DNA of 64,000 nucleotides from Piscicola geometra (taxonomy: Eukaryota; Annelida; Clitellata; Hirudinida; Piscicolidae). The position numbers were made by a program, and so were the translations under genes. This document shows, piece by piece, positions 21,351 to 35,900 of the stretch (its first letter is position 1; every line of letters begins with the position of its first letter). The notes under the pieces are model-generated. The model saw only the letters and a list, made by a program, of their open reading frames with translations. It was not told where the DNA came from and did not search any database. Where the stretch lies: positions 377,001 to 441,000 of the forward strand of contig CALSEQ010000043.1 of NCBI GenBank assembly GCA_943735955.1, in the 5' to 3' direction.

Positions 21351-24300
21351 AGCCTAGACGGCTGCTTTCTCTGTTTCCCTCACCGGAAATTTTTCCTACT
21401 CTAGGGGATTTTTCCTACGAGAACTCTGGGGCTTTTCAGAAAATTTGTTTTCTGAACACCTCAGTATAAGATCAGAGAAGAGCTTAAGAGCCCGTCGAAA
21501 CTCTGTGAGTGAGCGGATCCAAACGGTCCGGCGCCCAAAAAATTCAACCGGCAATGGCCGCAAGGTTCATTGCTCAGTACTTTGAGGATACCGGACAAAG
21601 TGGAACAGACCTTGCTTTATGTCAACCCGGGCTAAAACCCCACAGGCTTCCATAGAGTGTAGGATCGGTCACTGCCCCTGGATGCCTAAGATAGGCCGCT
21701 GATCCTTACTCCCATTCACACACATGAGACAGTCCGAGACCAATACGGCGCCAATTTTTTTACTTCTTTATCTTTACTCACCATGCACCCCCACACCAAA
21801 TCCTTTTTACCCCCCAACCAAACCTACAGGCAAATGGTTGTCCTCACTGTCTCACCCTTCTCCCAACCCCACACATTTGGACAGCGCGAAAGATCCATGG
21901 AGGATACACCGAACACCCCCACTCTTATCACACAGCGATTTGTCACTTTAACTGAAAGTTTCATTTCGATCGATAGGTGCCTCACCACTCTGTTGATAGC
22001 CTAGACGGCTGCTTTCTCTGTTTCCCTCGCCGGAAATTTTCCCTACTCTAGGGGATTTTTCCTACGAGAACTCTGGTGCTTTTCAGAAAATTTGTTTTCT
22101 GAACACCTCAGTATAGGATCAGAGAAGAGCTTAAGAGTCCGTCGAAACTCTGTGAGTGAGCGGATCCAAACGGTCCGGCACCCAAAAAGTCAAACCGGCA
22201 ATGGCCGCAAGGTTCTTTGCTCAGTACTTCGAGGATACCGGACAAAGTGGAACAGACCTTGCTCTATGTCAACCCGGGCTAAAACCCCACAGGCTTGCAT
22301 AGAGTGTAGGATCGGTCACTGCCCCTGGATGCCTATGATAGGCCGCTGATCCTTACTCCCACCCACTCACATGAGACAGTCCGAGGCCAATACGGCACAA
22401 TTTTTTCACTTCTTTATCTTTACTCCCCATGCACCCCCACACCAAATCCTTTTTACCCCCCAACCAAACCTACAGGCAAATGGTTGTCCTCACTGTCTCA
22501 CCCTAATCCCAACCCCACACACAAGGACAGCGCGAAAGATCCATGGAGGATACACCGAACACCCCCACTGTTGTCACACAGCGATTTGTCACTTTATCTG
22601 AAAGTTTCATTTCGATCGATAGGTGCCTCACCACTCTGTTGATAGCCTAGACGGCTGCTTTCTCTGTTTCCCTCGCCGGAAGATTTCCCTACTCTAGGGG
22701 ATTTTTCCTACGAGAACTCTGGTGCTTTTCAGAAAATTTGTTTTCTGAACACCTCAGTATAGGATCAGAGAAGAGCTTAAGAGCCCGTCGAAACTCTGTG
22801 AGTGAGCGGATCCAAACGGTCCGGCACCCAAAAAGTCAAACCGGCAATGGCCGCAAGGTTCTTTGCTCAGTACTTCGAGGATACCGGACAAAGTGGAACA
22901 GACCTTGCTCTATGTCAACCCGGGCTAAAACCCCACAGGCTTGCATAGAGTGTAGGATCGGTCACTGCCCCTGGATGCCTATGATAGGCCGCTGATCCTT
23001 ACTCCCACCCACACACATGAGACAGTCCGAGGCCATTACGGCGCCAATTTTTTTACTTCTTTATCTTTACTCCCCATGCACCCCCACACCAAATCCTTTT
23101 TACCCCCCAACCAAACCCACAGGCAAATGGTTGTCCTCACTGTCTCACCCTAATCCCAACCCCACACACATGGACAGCGCGAAAGATCCATGGAGGATAC
23201 ACCGAACACCCCCACTGTTATCACACAGCGATTTGTCACTTTAACTGAAAGTTTTATTTCGATCGATAGGTGCCTCACCACTCTGTTGATAGCCTAGACG
23301 GCTGCTTTCTCTATTTCCCTCACCGGAAATTTTTCCTACTCTAGAGGATTTTTCCTACGAGAACTCTGGTGCTTTTCAGAAAATTTGTTTTCTGAACACC
23401 TCAGTATAGGATCAGAGAAGTGCTTAAGAGCCCGTCGAAACTCTGTGAGTGAGCGGATCCAAACGGTTCGGCGCCCAAAAAGTTCAACCGGCAATGGCCG
23501 CAAGGTTCATTGCTCAGTACTTTGAGGATACCGGACAAAGTGGAACAGACCTTGCTCTATGTCAACCCGGGCTAGAACCCCACAGGCTTGCATAGTGTGT
23601 AGGATCGGTCACTGCCCCTGGATGCCTATGATAGGCCGCTGATCCTTACTCCCACCCACACACATGAGACAGTCCGAGGCCAATACGGCGCCAATTTTTT
23701 TACTTCTTTATCTTTACTCACCATGCACCCCCACACCAAATCCTTTTTACCCCCCAACCAAACCTACAGGCAAATGGTTGTCCTCACTGTCTCACCCTAA
23801 TCCCAACCCCACACACATGGACAGCGCGAAAGATCCATGGAGGATACACCGAACACCCCCACTGTTGTCACACAGCGATTTGTCACTTTAACTGAAAGTT
23901 TTATTTCGATCGATAGGTGCCTCACCACTCTGTTGATAGCCTAGACGGCTGCTTTCTCTATTTCCCTCACCGGAAATTTTTCCTACTCTAGAGGATTTTT
24001 CCTACGAGAACTCTGGTGCTTTTCAGAAAATTTGTTTTCTGAACACCTCAGTATAGGATCAGAGAAGTGCTTAAGAGCCCGTCGAAACTCTGTGAGTGAG
24101 CGGATCCAAACGGTTCGGCGCCCAAAAAGTTCAACCGGCAATGGCCGCAAGGTTCATTGCTCAGTACTTTGAGGATACCGGACAAAGTGGAACAGACCTT
24201 GCTCTATGTCAACCCGGGCTAGAACCCCACAGGCTTGCATAGTGTGTAGGATCGGTCACTGCCCCTGGATGCCTATGATAGGCCGCTGATCCTTACTCCC

Positions 24301-27300
24301 ACCCACACACATGAGACAGTCCGAGGCCAATACGGCGCCAATTTTTTTACTTCTTTATCTTTACTCACCATGCACCCCCACACCAAATCCTTTTTACCCC
24401 CCAACCAAACCTACAGGCAAATGGTTGTCCTCACTGTCTCACCCTAATCCCAACCCCACACACATGGACAGCGCGAAAGATCCATGGAGGATACACCGAA
24501 CACCCCCACTGTTGTCACACAGCGATTTGTCACTTTCTCTGAAAGTTTCATTTTGATCGATAGGTGCCTCACTACTCTGTTGATAGCCTAGACGGCTGCT
24601 TTCTCTGTTTCCCTCACCGGAAATTTTTCCAACTCTAGGGGATTTTTCCTACGAGAACTCTGGGGCTTTTCAGAAAATTTGTTTTCTGAACACCTCAGTA
24701 TAAGATCAGAGAAGAGCTTAAGAGCCCGTCGAAACTCTGTGAGTGAGCGGATCCAAACGGTCCGGCGCCCAAAAAATTCAACCGGCAATGGCCGCAAGGT
24801 TCATTGCTCAGTACTTTGAGGATACCGGACAACGTGGAACAGACCTTGCTTTATGTCAACCCGGGCTAAAACCCCACAGGCTTCCATAGAGTGTAGGATC
24901 GGTCACTGCCCCTGGATGCCTAAGATAGGCCGCTGATCCTTACTCCCATTCACACACATGAGACAGTCCGAGACCAATACGGCGCCAATTTTTTTACTTC
25001 TTTATCTTTACTCACCATGCACCCCCACACCAAATCCTTTTTACCCCCCAACCAAACCTACAGGCAAATGGTTGTCCTCACTGTCTCACCCTTCTCCCAA
25101 CCCCACACACATGGACAGCGCGAAAGATCCATGGAGGATACACCGAACACCCCCACTCTTATCACACAGCGATTTGTCACTTTAACTGAAAGTTTCATTT
25201 CGATCGATAGGTGCCTCACCATTCTGTTGATAGCCTAGACGGCTGCTTTCTCTGTTTCCCTCGCCGGAAATTTTCCCTACTCTAGGGGATTTTTCCTACG
25301 AGAACTCTGGTGCTTTTCAGAAAATTTGTTTTCTGAACACCTCAGTATAGGATCAGAGAAGAGCTTAAGAGCCCGTCGAAACTCTGTGAGTGAGCGGATC
25401 CAAACGGTCCGGCACCCAAAAAGTCAAACCGGCAATGGCCGCAAGGTTCTTTGCTCAGTACTTCGAGGATACCGGACAAAGTGGAACAGACCTTGCTCTA
25501 TGTCAACCCGGGCTAAAACCCCACAGGCTTGCATAGAGTGTAGGATCGGTCACTGCCCCTGGATGCCTATGATAGGCCGCTGATCCTTACTCCCACCCAC
25601 ACACATGAGACAGTCCGAGGCCAATACGGCACCAATTTTTTCACTTCTTTATCTTTACTCCCCATGCACCCCCACACCAAATCCTTTTTACCCCCCAACC
25701 AAACCTACAGGCAAATGGTTGTCCTCACTGTCTCACCCTAATCCCAACCCCACACACAAGGACAGCGCGAAAGATCCATGGAGGATACACCGAACACCCC
25801 CACTGTTGTCACACAGCGATTTGTCACTTTATCTGAAAGTTTCATTTCGATCGATAGGTGCCTCACCACTCTGTTGATAGCCTAGACGGCTGCTTTCTCT
25901 GTTTCCCTCGCCGGAAGATTTCTCTACTCTAGGGGATTTTTCCTACGAGAACTCTGGTGCTTTTCAGAAAATTTGTTTTCTGAACACCTCAGTATAGGAT
26001 CAGAGAAGAGCTTAAGAGCCCGTCGAAACTCTGTGAGTGAGCGGATCCAAACGGTCCGGCACCCAAAAAGTCAAACCGGCAATGGCCGCAAGGTTCTTTG
26101 CTCAGTACTTCGAGGATACCGGACAAAGTGGAACAGACCTTGCTCTATGTCAACCCGGGCTAAAACCCCACAGGCTTGCATAGAGTGTAGGATCGGTCAC
26201 TGCCCCTGGATGCCTATGATAGGCCGCTGATCCTTACTCCCATTCACACACATGAGACAGTCCGAGACCAATACGGCGCCAATTTTTTTACTTCTTTATC
26301 TTTACTCACCATGCACCCCCACACCAAATCCTTTTTACCCCCCAACCAAACCTACAGGCAAATGGTTGTCCTCACTGTCTCACCCTTCTCCCAACCCCAC
26401 ACACATGGACAGCGCGAAAGATCCATGGAGGATACACCGAACACCCCCACTCTTATCACACAGCGATTTGTCACTTTAACTGAAAGTTTCATTTCGATCG
26501 ATAGGTGCCTCACCACTCTGTTGATAGCCTAGACGGCTGCTTTCTCTGTTTCCCTCGCCGGAAATTTTCCCTACTCTAGGGGATTTTTCCTACGAGAACT
26601 CTGGTGCTTTTCAGAAAATTTGTTTTCTGAACACCTCAGTATAGGATCAGAGAAGAGCTTAAGAGCCCGTCGAAACTCTGTGAGTGAGCGGATCCAAACG
26701 GTCCGGCACCCAAAAAGTCAAACCGGCAATGGCCGCAAGGTTCTTTGCTCAGTACTTCGAGGATACCGGACAAAGTGGAACAGACCTTGCTCTATGTCAA
26801 CCCGGGCTAAAACCCCACAGGCTTGCATAGAGTGTAGGATCGGTCACTGCCCCTGGATGCCTATGATAGGCCGCTGATCCTTACTCCCACCCACACACAT
26901 GAGACAGTCCGAGGCCAATACGGCACCAATTTTTTCACTTCTTTATCTTTACTCCCCATGCACCCCCACACCAAATCCTTTTTACCCCCCAACCAAACCT
27001 ACAGGCAAATGGTTGTCCTCACTGTTTCACCCTAATCCCAACCCCACACACAAGGACAGCGCGAAAGATCCATGGAGGATACACCGAACACCCCCACTGT
27101 TGTCACACAGCGATTTGTCACTTTATCTGAAAGTTTCATTTCGATCGATAGGTGCCTCACCACTCTGTTGATAGCCTAGACGGCTGCTTTCTCTGTTTCC
27201 CTCGCCGGAAGATTTCTCTACTCTAGGGGATTTTTCCTACGAGAACTCTGGTGCTTTTCAGAAAATTTGTTTTCTGAACACCTCAGTATAGGATCAGAGA

Positions 27301-27819
27301 AGAGCTTAAGAGCCCGTCGAAACTCTGTGAGTGAGCGGATCCAAACGGTCCGGCACCCAAAAAGTCAAACCGGCAATGGCCGCAAGGTTCTTTGCTCAGT
27401 ACTTCGAGGATACCGGACAAAGTGGAACAGACCTTGCTCTATGTCAACCCGGGCTAAAACCCCACAGGCTTGCATAGAGTGTAGGATCGGTCACTGCCCC
27501 TGGATGCCTATGATAGGCCGCTGATCCTTACTCCCACCCACACACATGAGACAGTCCGAGGCCAATACGGCGCCAATTTTTTTACTTCTTTATCTTTACT
27601 CCCCATGCACCCCCACACCAAATCCTTTTTACCCCCCAACCAAACCCACAGGCAAATGGTTGTCCTCACTGTCTCACCCTAATCCCAACCCCACACACAT
27701 GGACAGCGCGAAAGATCCATGGAGGATACACCGAACACCCCCACTGTTATCACACAGCGATTTGTCACTTTAACTGAAAGTTTCATTTCGATCGATAGGT
27801 GCCTCACCACTCTGTTGAT
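21351..27819. repeat. Block M34-M43: five-monomer duplication followed by dimer duplication
   Basis: Starts are 21351, 21998, 22644, 23291, 23938, 24585, 25232, 25879, 26526 and 27173. M34 and M39 share GTATAAGATCAG, CCTAAGATAGG, CCCATTCAC and CCCTTCTCCC at an offset of 3234 bp. M35 and M40 share CGGCACCC and a 3' half with CAATTTTTTCAC and CACAAGGACAG; M35 lost one C near 22397. M36, M41 and M43 share CCGGAAGATTT. The segment from the 3' half of M39 to the 5' part of M41 recurs 1294 bp later. M37 and M38 are consecutive, nearly identical T-type units with GTTTTATTTCG at their 3' ends or in the preceding unit. A five-unit period and a two-unit period therefore overlap here. Confidence 0.85.
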
Positions 27820-30407
27820 AGCCTGGACGGCTGCTTTCTCTGTTTCCCTCACCGGAAATTTTTCCTACTCTATGGGATTTTTCCTACGAGAACTCTGGGG
27901 CTTTTCAGAAAAATTGTTTTCTGAACACCTCAGTATAGGATCAGAGAAGAGCTTAAGAGCCCGTCGAAACTCTGTGAGTGAGCGGATCCAAACGGTCCGG
28001 CGCCCAAAAAATTCAACCGGCAATGGCCGCAAGGTTCATTGCTCAGTACTTTGAGGATACCGGACAAAGTGGAACAGACCTTGCTCTATGTCAATCCGTG
28101 CTAGAACCCCACAGGCTTGCATAGAGTGTAGGATTGGTCACTGCCCCTGGATGCCTATGATAGGCCGCTGATCCTTACTCCCACCCACACACATGAGACA
28201 GTCCGAGGCCAATACGGCGCCAATTTTTTTACTTTTTTATCTTTACTCCCCATGCACCCCCACACCAAATCCTTTTTACCCCTCAACCAAACCTACAGGC
28301 AAATGGTTGTCCTCACTGTCTCACCCTAATCCCAACCCCACACACATGGACAGCGCGAAAGATCCATGGAGGATACACCGAACACCCCCACTGTTGTCAC
28401 ACAGCGATTTGTCACTTTCTCTGAAAGTTTCATTTCGATCGATAGGTGCCTCACCACTCTGTTGATAGCCTAGACGGCTGCTTTCTCTGTTTCCCTTGCC
28501 GGAAATTTTCCCTACTCTAGGGGATTTTTCCTACGAGAACTCTGGTGCTTTTCAGAAAATTTGTTTTCTGAACACCTCAGAATAGGATCAGAGAAGAGCT
28601 TAAGAGCCCGTCGAAACTCTGTGAGTGAGCGGATCCAAACGGTCCGGCGCCCAAAAAGTCCAACCGGCAATGGCCGCAAGGTTCTTTGCTCAGTACTTCG
28701 AGGACACCGGACAAAGTGGAACAGACCTTGCTCTATGTCAACCCGGGCTAAAACCCCACAGGCTTGCATAGAGTGTAGGATCGGTCACTGCCCCTGGATG
28801 CCTATGATAGGCCGCTGATCCTTACTCCCACCCACACACATGAGACAGTCCGAGGCCAATACGGCACCAATTTTTTCACTTCTTTATCTTTACTCCCCAT
28901 GCACCCCCACACCAAATCCTTTTTACCCCCCAACCAAACCTACAGGCAAATGGTTGTCCTCACTGTCTCACCCTAATCCCAACCCCACACACAAGGACAG
29001 CGCGAAAGATCCATGGAGGATACACCGAACACCCCCACTGTTGTCACACAGCGATTTGTCACTTTATCTGAAAGTTTCATTTCGATCGATAGGTGCCTCA
29101 CCACTCTGTTGATAGCCTAGACGGCTGCTTTCTCTGTTTCCCTCGCCGGAAATTTTCCCTACTCTAGGGGATTTTTCCTACGAGAACTCTGGTGCTTTTC
29201 AGAAAATTTGTTTTCTGAACACCTCAGTATAGGATCAGAGAAGAGCTTAAGAGCCCGTCGAAACTCTGTGAGTGAGCGGATCCAAATGGTCCGGCGCCCA
29301 AAAAGTCCAACCGGCAATGGCCGAAAGGTTCTTTGCTCAGTACTTCGAGGATACCGGACAAAGTAGAACAGACCTTGCTCTATGTCAATCCGGGCTAGAA
29401 CCCCACAGGCTTGCATAGAGTGTAGGATCGGTCACTGCCCCTGGATGCCTATGGTAGGCCGCTGATCCTTACTCCCACCCACACACCTGAGACAGTCCGA
29501 GGCCGATACGGCGCCAATTTTTTTACTTCTTTATCTTTACTCACCATGCACCCCCACACCAAATCCTTTTTACCCCCCAACCAAACCTACAGGCAAATGG
29601 TTGTCCTCACTGTCTCACCCTAATCCCAACCCCACACACAAGGACAGCGCGAAAGATCCATGGAGGATACACCGAACACCCCCACTGTTGTCACACAGCG
29701 ATTTGTCACTTTATTTGAAAGTTTCATTTCGATCGATAGGTGCCTCACCACTCTGTTGATAGCCTAGACGGCTGCTTTCTCTGTTTCCCTCGCCGGAAAT
29801 TTTCCCTACTCTAGGGGATTTTTCCTACGAGAACTCTGGTGCTTTTCAGAAAATTTGTTTTCTGAACACCTCAGTATAGGCTCAGAGAAGAGCTTAAGAG
29901 CCCGTCGAAACTCTGTGAGTGAGCGGATCCAAATAGTCCGGCGCCCAAAAAGTCCAACCGGCAATGGCCGCAAGGTTCTTTGCTCAGTACTTCGAGGACA
30001 CCGGACAAAGTGGAACAGACCTTGCTCTATGTCAACCCGGGCTAAAACCCCACAGGCTTGCATAGAGTGTAGGATCGGTCACTGCCCCTGGATGCCTATG
30101 ATAGGCCGCTGATCCTTACTCCCACCCACACACCTGAGACAGTCCGAGGCCGATACGGCGCCAATTTTTTTACTTCTTTATCTTTACTCACCATGCACCC
30201 CCACACCAAATCCTTTTTACCCCCCAACCAAACCTACAGGCAAATGGTTGTCCTCACTGTCTCACCCTACTCCCAACCCCACACACATGGACAGCGCGAA
30301 AGATCCATGGAGGATACACCGAACACCCCCACTGTTATCACACAGCGATTTGTCACTTTAACTGAAAGTTTCATTTTGATCGATAGGTGCCTCACCACTC
30401 TGTTGAT
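27820..30407. repeat. Block M44-M47: transition units
   Basis: Starts are 27820, 28467, 29114 and 29761. M44 has several private changes (GCCTGGACGG, CTATGGGAT, hairpin centre ATTG, CAATCCGTGC, GGATTGGTC). M45 introduces GGACACCGG, which then marks much of 28.7-46 kb. M46 is an isolated E-type unit, more than 10 kb from the next nearest E-type unit to its left (M30); its 3' half has CACCTGAGAC and GGCCGATACG as in M13 and M15. M47 resembles M45 but has AAATAGTCC and TAGGCTCAGAG. Confidence 0.8.
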
Positions 30408-32983
30408 AGCCTAGACGGCTGCTTTCTCTGTTTCCCTCGCCGGAAATTTTCCCTACTCTAGGGGATTTTTCCTACGAGAACTCTGGTGCTTTTCAGAAAA
30501 TTTGTTTTCTGAACACCTCGGTATAGGATCAGAGAAGAGCTTAAGAGCCCGTCGAAACTCTGTGAGTGAGCGGATCCAAACGGTCCGGCGCCCAAAAAGT
30601 CCAACCGGCAATGGCCGCAAGGTTCTTTGCTCAGTACTTCGAGGACACCGGACAAAGTGGAACAGACCTTGCTCTATGTCAACCCGGGCTAAAACCCCAC
30701 AGGCTTGCATAGAGTGTAGGATCGGTCACTGCCCCTGGATGCCTATGATAGGCCGCTGATCCTTACTCCCACCCACACACATGAGACAGTCCGAGGCCAA
30801 TACGGCACCAATTTTTTCACTTCTTTATCTTTACTCCCCTTGCACCCCCACACCAAATCCTTTTTACCCCTCAACCAAACCTACAGGCAAATGGTTGTCC
30901 TCACTGTCTCACCCTAATCCCAACCCCACACACAAGGACAGCGCGAAAGATCCATGGAGGATACACCGAACACTGTTGTCACACAGCGATTTGTCACTTT
31001 ATCTGAAAGTTTCATTTCGATCGATAGGTGCCTTACCATTTTGTTGATAGCCTAGACGGCTGCTTTCTCTGTTTCCCTCGCCGGAAATTTTCCCTACTCT
31101 AGGGGATTTTTCCTACGAGAACTCTGGTGCTTTTCAGAAAATTTGTTTTCTGAACACCTCAGTATAGGATCAGAGAAGAGCTTAAGAGCCCGTCGAAACT
31201 CTGTGAGTGAGCGGAATTAAACGGTCCGGCGCCCAAAAAATTCAACCGGCAATGGCCGCAAGGTTCATTGCTCAGTACTTTGAGGATACCGGACAAAGTG
31301 GAACAGACCTTGCTCTATGTCAACCCGGGCTAAAACCCCACAGGCTTGCATAGAGTGTAGGATCGGTCACTGCCCCTGGATGCCTATGATAGGCCGCTGA
31401 TCCTTACTCCCACCCACACACATGAGACAGTCCGAAGCCGATACGGCGCCAATTTTTTTACTTCTTTATCTTTACTCACCATGCACCCCCACACCAAATC
31501 CTTTTTACCCCCCAACCAAACCTACAGGCAAATGGTTGTCCTCACTGTCTCACCCTACTCCCAACCCCACACACATGGACAGCGCGAAAGATCCATGGAG
31601 GATACACCGAACACACCCACTGTTATCACACAGCGATTTGTCACTTTAACTGAAAGTTTCATTTTGATCGATAGGTGCCTCACCACTCTGTTGATAGCCT
31701 AGACGGCTGCTTTCTCTGTTTCCCTCGCCGGAAATTTTCCCTACTCTAGGGGATTTTTCCTACGAGAACTCTGGTGCTTTTCAGAAAATTTGTTTTCTGA
31801 ACACCTCAGTATAGGATCAGAGAAGAGCTTAAGAGCCCGTCGAAACTCTGTGAGTGAGCGGATCCAAACGGTCCGGCGCCCAAAAAGTCCAACCGGCAAT
31901 GGCCGCAAGGTTCTTTGCTCAGTACTTCGAGGACACCGGACAAAGTGGAACAGACCTTGCTCTATGTCAACCCGGGCTAAAACCCCACAGGCTTGCATAG
32001 AGTGTAGGATCGGTCACTGCCCCTGGATGCCTATGATAGGCCGCTGATCCTTACTCCCACCCACACACATGAGACAGTCCGAGGCCAATACGGCACCAAT
32101 TTTTTCACTTCTTTATCTTTACTCCCCTTGCACCCCCACACCAAATCCTTTTTACCCCTCAACCAAACCTACAGGCAAATGGTTGTCCTCACTGTCTCAC
32201 CCTAATCCCAACCCCACACACAAGGACAGCGCGAAAGATCCATGGAGGATACACCGAACACTGTTGTCACACAGCGATTTGTCACTTTATCTGAAAGTTT
32301 CATTTCGATCGATAGATGCCTCACCATTTTGTTGATAGCCTAGACGGCTGCTTTCTCTGTTTCCCTCGCCGGAAATTTTCCCTACTCTAGGGGATTTTTC
32401 CTACGAGAACTCTGGTGCTTTTCAGAAAATTTGTTTTCTGAACACCTCAGTATAGGATCAGAGAAGAGCTTAAGAGCCCGTCGAAACTCTGTGAGTGAGC
32501 GGAATTAAACGGTCCGGCGCCCAAAAAATTCAACCGGCAATGGCCGCAAGGTTCATTGCTCAGTACTTTGAGGATACCGGACAAAGTGGAACAGACCTTG
32601 CTCTATGTCAACCCGGGCTAAAACCCCACAGGCTTCCATAGAGTGTAGGATCGGTCACTGCCCCTGGATGCCTATGATAGGCCGCTGATCCTTACTCCCA
32701 CCCACACACATGAGACAGTCCGAAGCCGATACGGCGCTAATTTTTTTACTTCTTTATCTTTACTCACCATGCACCCCCACACCAAATCCTTTTTACCCCC
32801 CAACCAAACCTACAGGCAAATGGTTGTCCTCACTGTCTCACCCTACTCCCAACCCCACACACATGGACAGCGCGAAAGATCCATGGAGGATACACCGAAC
32901 ACCCCCACTGTTATCACACAGCGATTTGTCACTTTAACTGAAAGTTTCATTTCGATCGATAGGTGCCTCACCACTCTGTTGAT
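30408..32983. repeat. Block M48-M51: 1288-bp dimer carrying a 6-bp deletion
   Basis: Starts are 30408, 31049, 31696 and 32337. M48 and M50 are 641 bp because both lack six bases in the CCGAACACCCCCACTG segment, reading CCGAACACTG near 30967 and 32255. M49 and M51 share GCGGAATTAAACGG near 31211 and 32499, which removes the GGATCC site, and GAAGCCGATACG. The partners match at a 1288-bp offset (641 + 647). Only a few bases separate the two dimers, for example GCTTGCATAG against GCTTCCATAG and GGCGCCAA against GGCGCTAA. Confidence 0.9.
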
Positions 32984-35900
32984 AGCCTAGACGGCTGCTT
33001 TCTCTGTTTCCCTCGCCGGAAATTTTCCCTACTCTAGGGGATTTTTCCTACGAGAACTCTGGTGCTTTTCAGAAAATTTGTTTTCTGAACACCTCAGTAT
33101 AGGATCAGAGAAGAGCTTAAGAGCCCGTCGAAACTCTGTGAGTGAGCGGATCCAAACGGTCCGGCGCCCAAAAAGTCCAACCGGCAATGGCCGCAAGGTT
33201 CTTTGCTCAGTACTTCGAGGACACCGGACAAAGTGGAACAGACCTTGCTCTATGTCAACCCGGGCTAAAACCCCACAGGCTTGCATAGAGTGTAGGATCG
33301 GTCACTGCCCCTGGATGCCTATGATAGGCCGCTGATCCTTACTCCCACCCACACACATGAGACAGTCCGAGGCCAATACGGCACCAATTTTTTCACTTCT
33401 TTATCTTTACTCCCCTTGCACCCCCACACCAAATCCTTTTTACCCCTCAACCAAACCTACAGGCAAATGGTTGTCCTCACTGTCTCACCCTAATCCCAAC
33501 CCCACACACAAGGACAGCGCGAAAGATCCATGGAGGATACACCGAACACCCCCACTGTTGTCACACAGCGATTTGTCACTTCCTCTGAAAGTTTCATTTC
33601 GATCGATAGGTGCCTCACCACTCTGTTGATAGCCTAGACGGCTGCTTTCTCTGTTTCCCTTGCCGCAAATTTTCCCTACTTTAGGGGATTTTTCCTACGA
33701 GAACTCTGGTGCTTTTCAGAAAATTTGTTTTCTGAACACCTCAGTATAGGATCAGAGAAGAGCTTAAGAGCCCGTCGAAACTCTGTGAGTGAGCGGATCC
33801 AAACGGTCCGGCGCCCAAAAAGTCCAACCGGCAATGGCCGCAAGGTTCTTTGCTCAGTACTTCGAGGACACCGGACAAAGTGGAACAGACCTTGCTCTAT
33901 GTCAACCCGGGCTAAAACCCCACAGGCTTGCATAGAGTGTAGGATCGGTCACTGCCCCTGGATGCCTATGATAGGCCGCTGATCCTTACTCCCACCCACA
34001 CACATGAGACAGTCCGAGGCCAATACGGCACCAATTTTTTCACTTCTTTATCTTTACTCCCCATGCACCCCCACACCAAATCCTTTTTACCCCTCAACCA
34101 AACCTACAGGCAAATGGTTGTCCTCACTGTCTCACCCTACTCCCAACCCCACACACATGGACAGCGCGAAAGATCCATGGAGGATACACCGAACACCCCC
34201 ACTGTTATCACACAGCGATTTGTCACTTTAACTGAAAGTTTCATTTCGATCGATAGGTGCCTCACCACTCTGTTGATAGCCTAGACGGCTGCTTTCTCTG
34301 TTTCCCTCGCCGGAAATTTTCCCTACTCTAGGGGATTTTTCCTACGAGAACTCTGGTGCTTTTCAGAAAATTTGTTTTCTGAACACCTCAGTATAGGATC
34401 AGAGAAGAGCTTAAGAGCCCGTCGAAACTCTGTGAGTGAGCGGATCCAAACGGTCCGGCGCCCAAAAAGTCCAACCGGCAATGGCCGCAAGGTTCTTTGC
34501 TCAGTACTTCGAGGACACCGGACAAAGTGGAACAGACCTTGCTCTATGTCAACCCGGGCTAAAACCCCACAGGCTTGCATAGAGTGTAGGATCGGTCACT
34601 GCCCCTGGATGCCTATGATAGGCCGCTGATCCTTACTCCCACCCACACACATGAGACAGTCCGAGGCCAATACGGCACCAATTTTTTCACTTCTTTATCT
34701 TTACTCCCCTTGCACCCCCACACCAAATCCTTTTTACCCCTCAACCAAACCTACAGGCAAATGGTTGTCCTCACTGTCTCACCCTAATCCCAACCCCACA
34801 CACAAGGACAGCGCGAAAGATCCATGGAGGATACACCGAACACCCCCACTGTTGTCACACAGCGATTTGTCACTTTCTCTGAAAGTTTCATTTCGATCGA
34901 TAGGTGCCTCACCATTTTGTTGATAGCCTAGACGGCTGCTTTCTCTGTTTCCCTCGCCGGAAATTTTCCCTACTCTAGGGGATTTTTCCTACGAGAACTC
35001 TGGTGCTTTTCAGAAAATTTGTTTTCTGAACACCTCAGTATAGGATCAGAGAAGAGCTTAAGAGCCCGTCGAAACTCTGTGAGTGAGCGGATCCAAACGG
35101 TCCGGCGCCCAAAAAGTCCAACCGGCAATGGCCGCAAGGTTCTTTGCTCAGTACTTCGAGGACACCGGACAAAGTGGAACAGACCTTGCTCTATGTCAAC
35201 CCGGGCTAAAACCCCACAGGCTTGCATAGAGTGTAGGATCGGTCACTGCCCCTGGATGCCTATGATAGGCCGCTGATCCTTACTCCCACCCACACACATG
35301 AGACAGTCCGAGGCCAATACGGCACCAATTTTTTCACTTCTTTATCTTTACTCCCCTTGCACCCCCACACCAAATCCTTTTTACCCCTCAACCAAACCTA
35401 CAGGCAAATGGTTGTCCTCACTGTCTCACCCTAATCCCAACCCCACACACAAGGACAGCGCGAAAGATCCATGGAGGATACACCGAACACCCCCACTGTT
35501 GTCACACAGCGATTTGTCACTTCCTCTGAAAGTTTCATTTCGATCGATAGGTGCCTCACCACTCTGTTGATAGCCTAGACGGCTGCTTTCTCTGTTTCCC
35601 TTGCCGCAAATTTTCCCTACTTTAGGGGATTTTTCCTACGAGAACTCTGGTGCTTTTCAGAAAATTTGTTTTCTGAACACCTCAGTATAGGATCAGAGAA
35701 GAGCTTAAGAGCCCGTCGAAACTCTGTGAGTGAGCGGATCCAAACGGTCCGGCGCCCAAAAAGTCCAACCGGCAATGGCCGCAAGGTTCTTTGCTCAGTA
35801 CTTCGAGGACACCGGACAAAGTGGAACAGACCTTGCTCTATGTCAACCCGGGCTAAAACCCCACAGGCTTGCATAGAGTGTAGGATCGGTCACTGCCCCT

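Noticed and set aside
30408..32336. Assembly error as the cause of the 641-bp units
   Set aside because: The same 6-bp deletion occurs in two units with different neighbours and small differences, so a real, duplicated deletion is more likely. It remains testable with reads.
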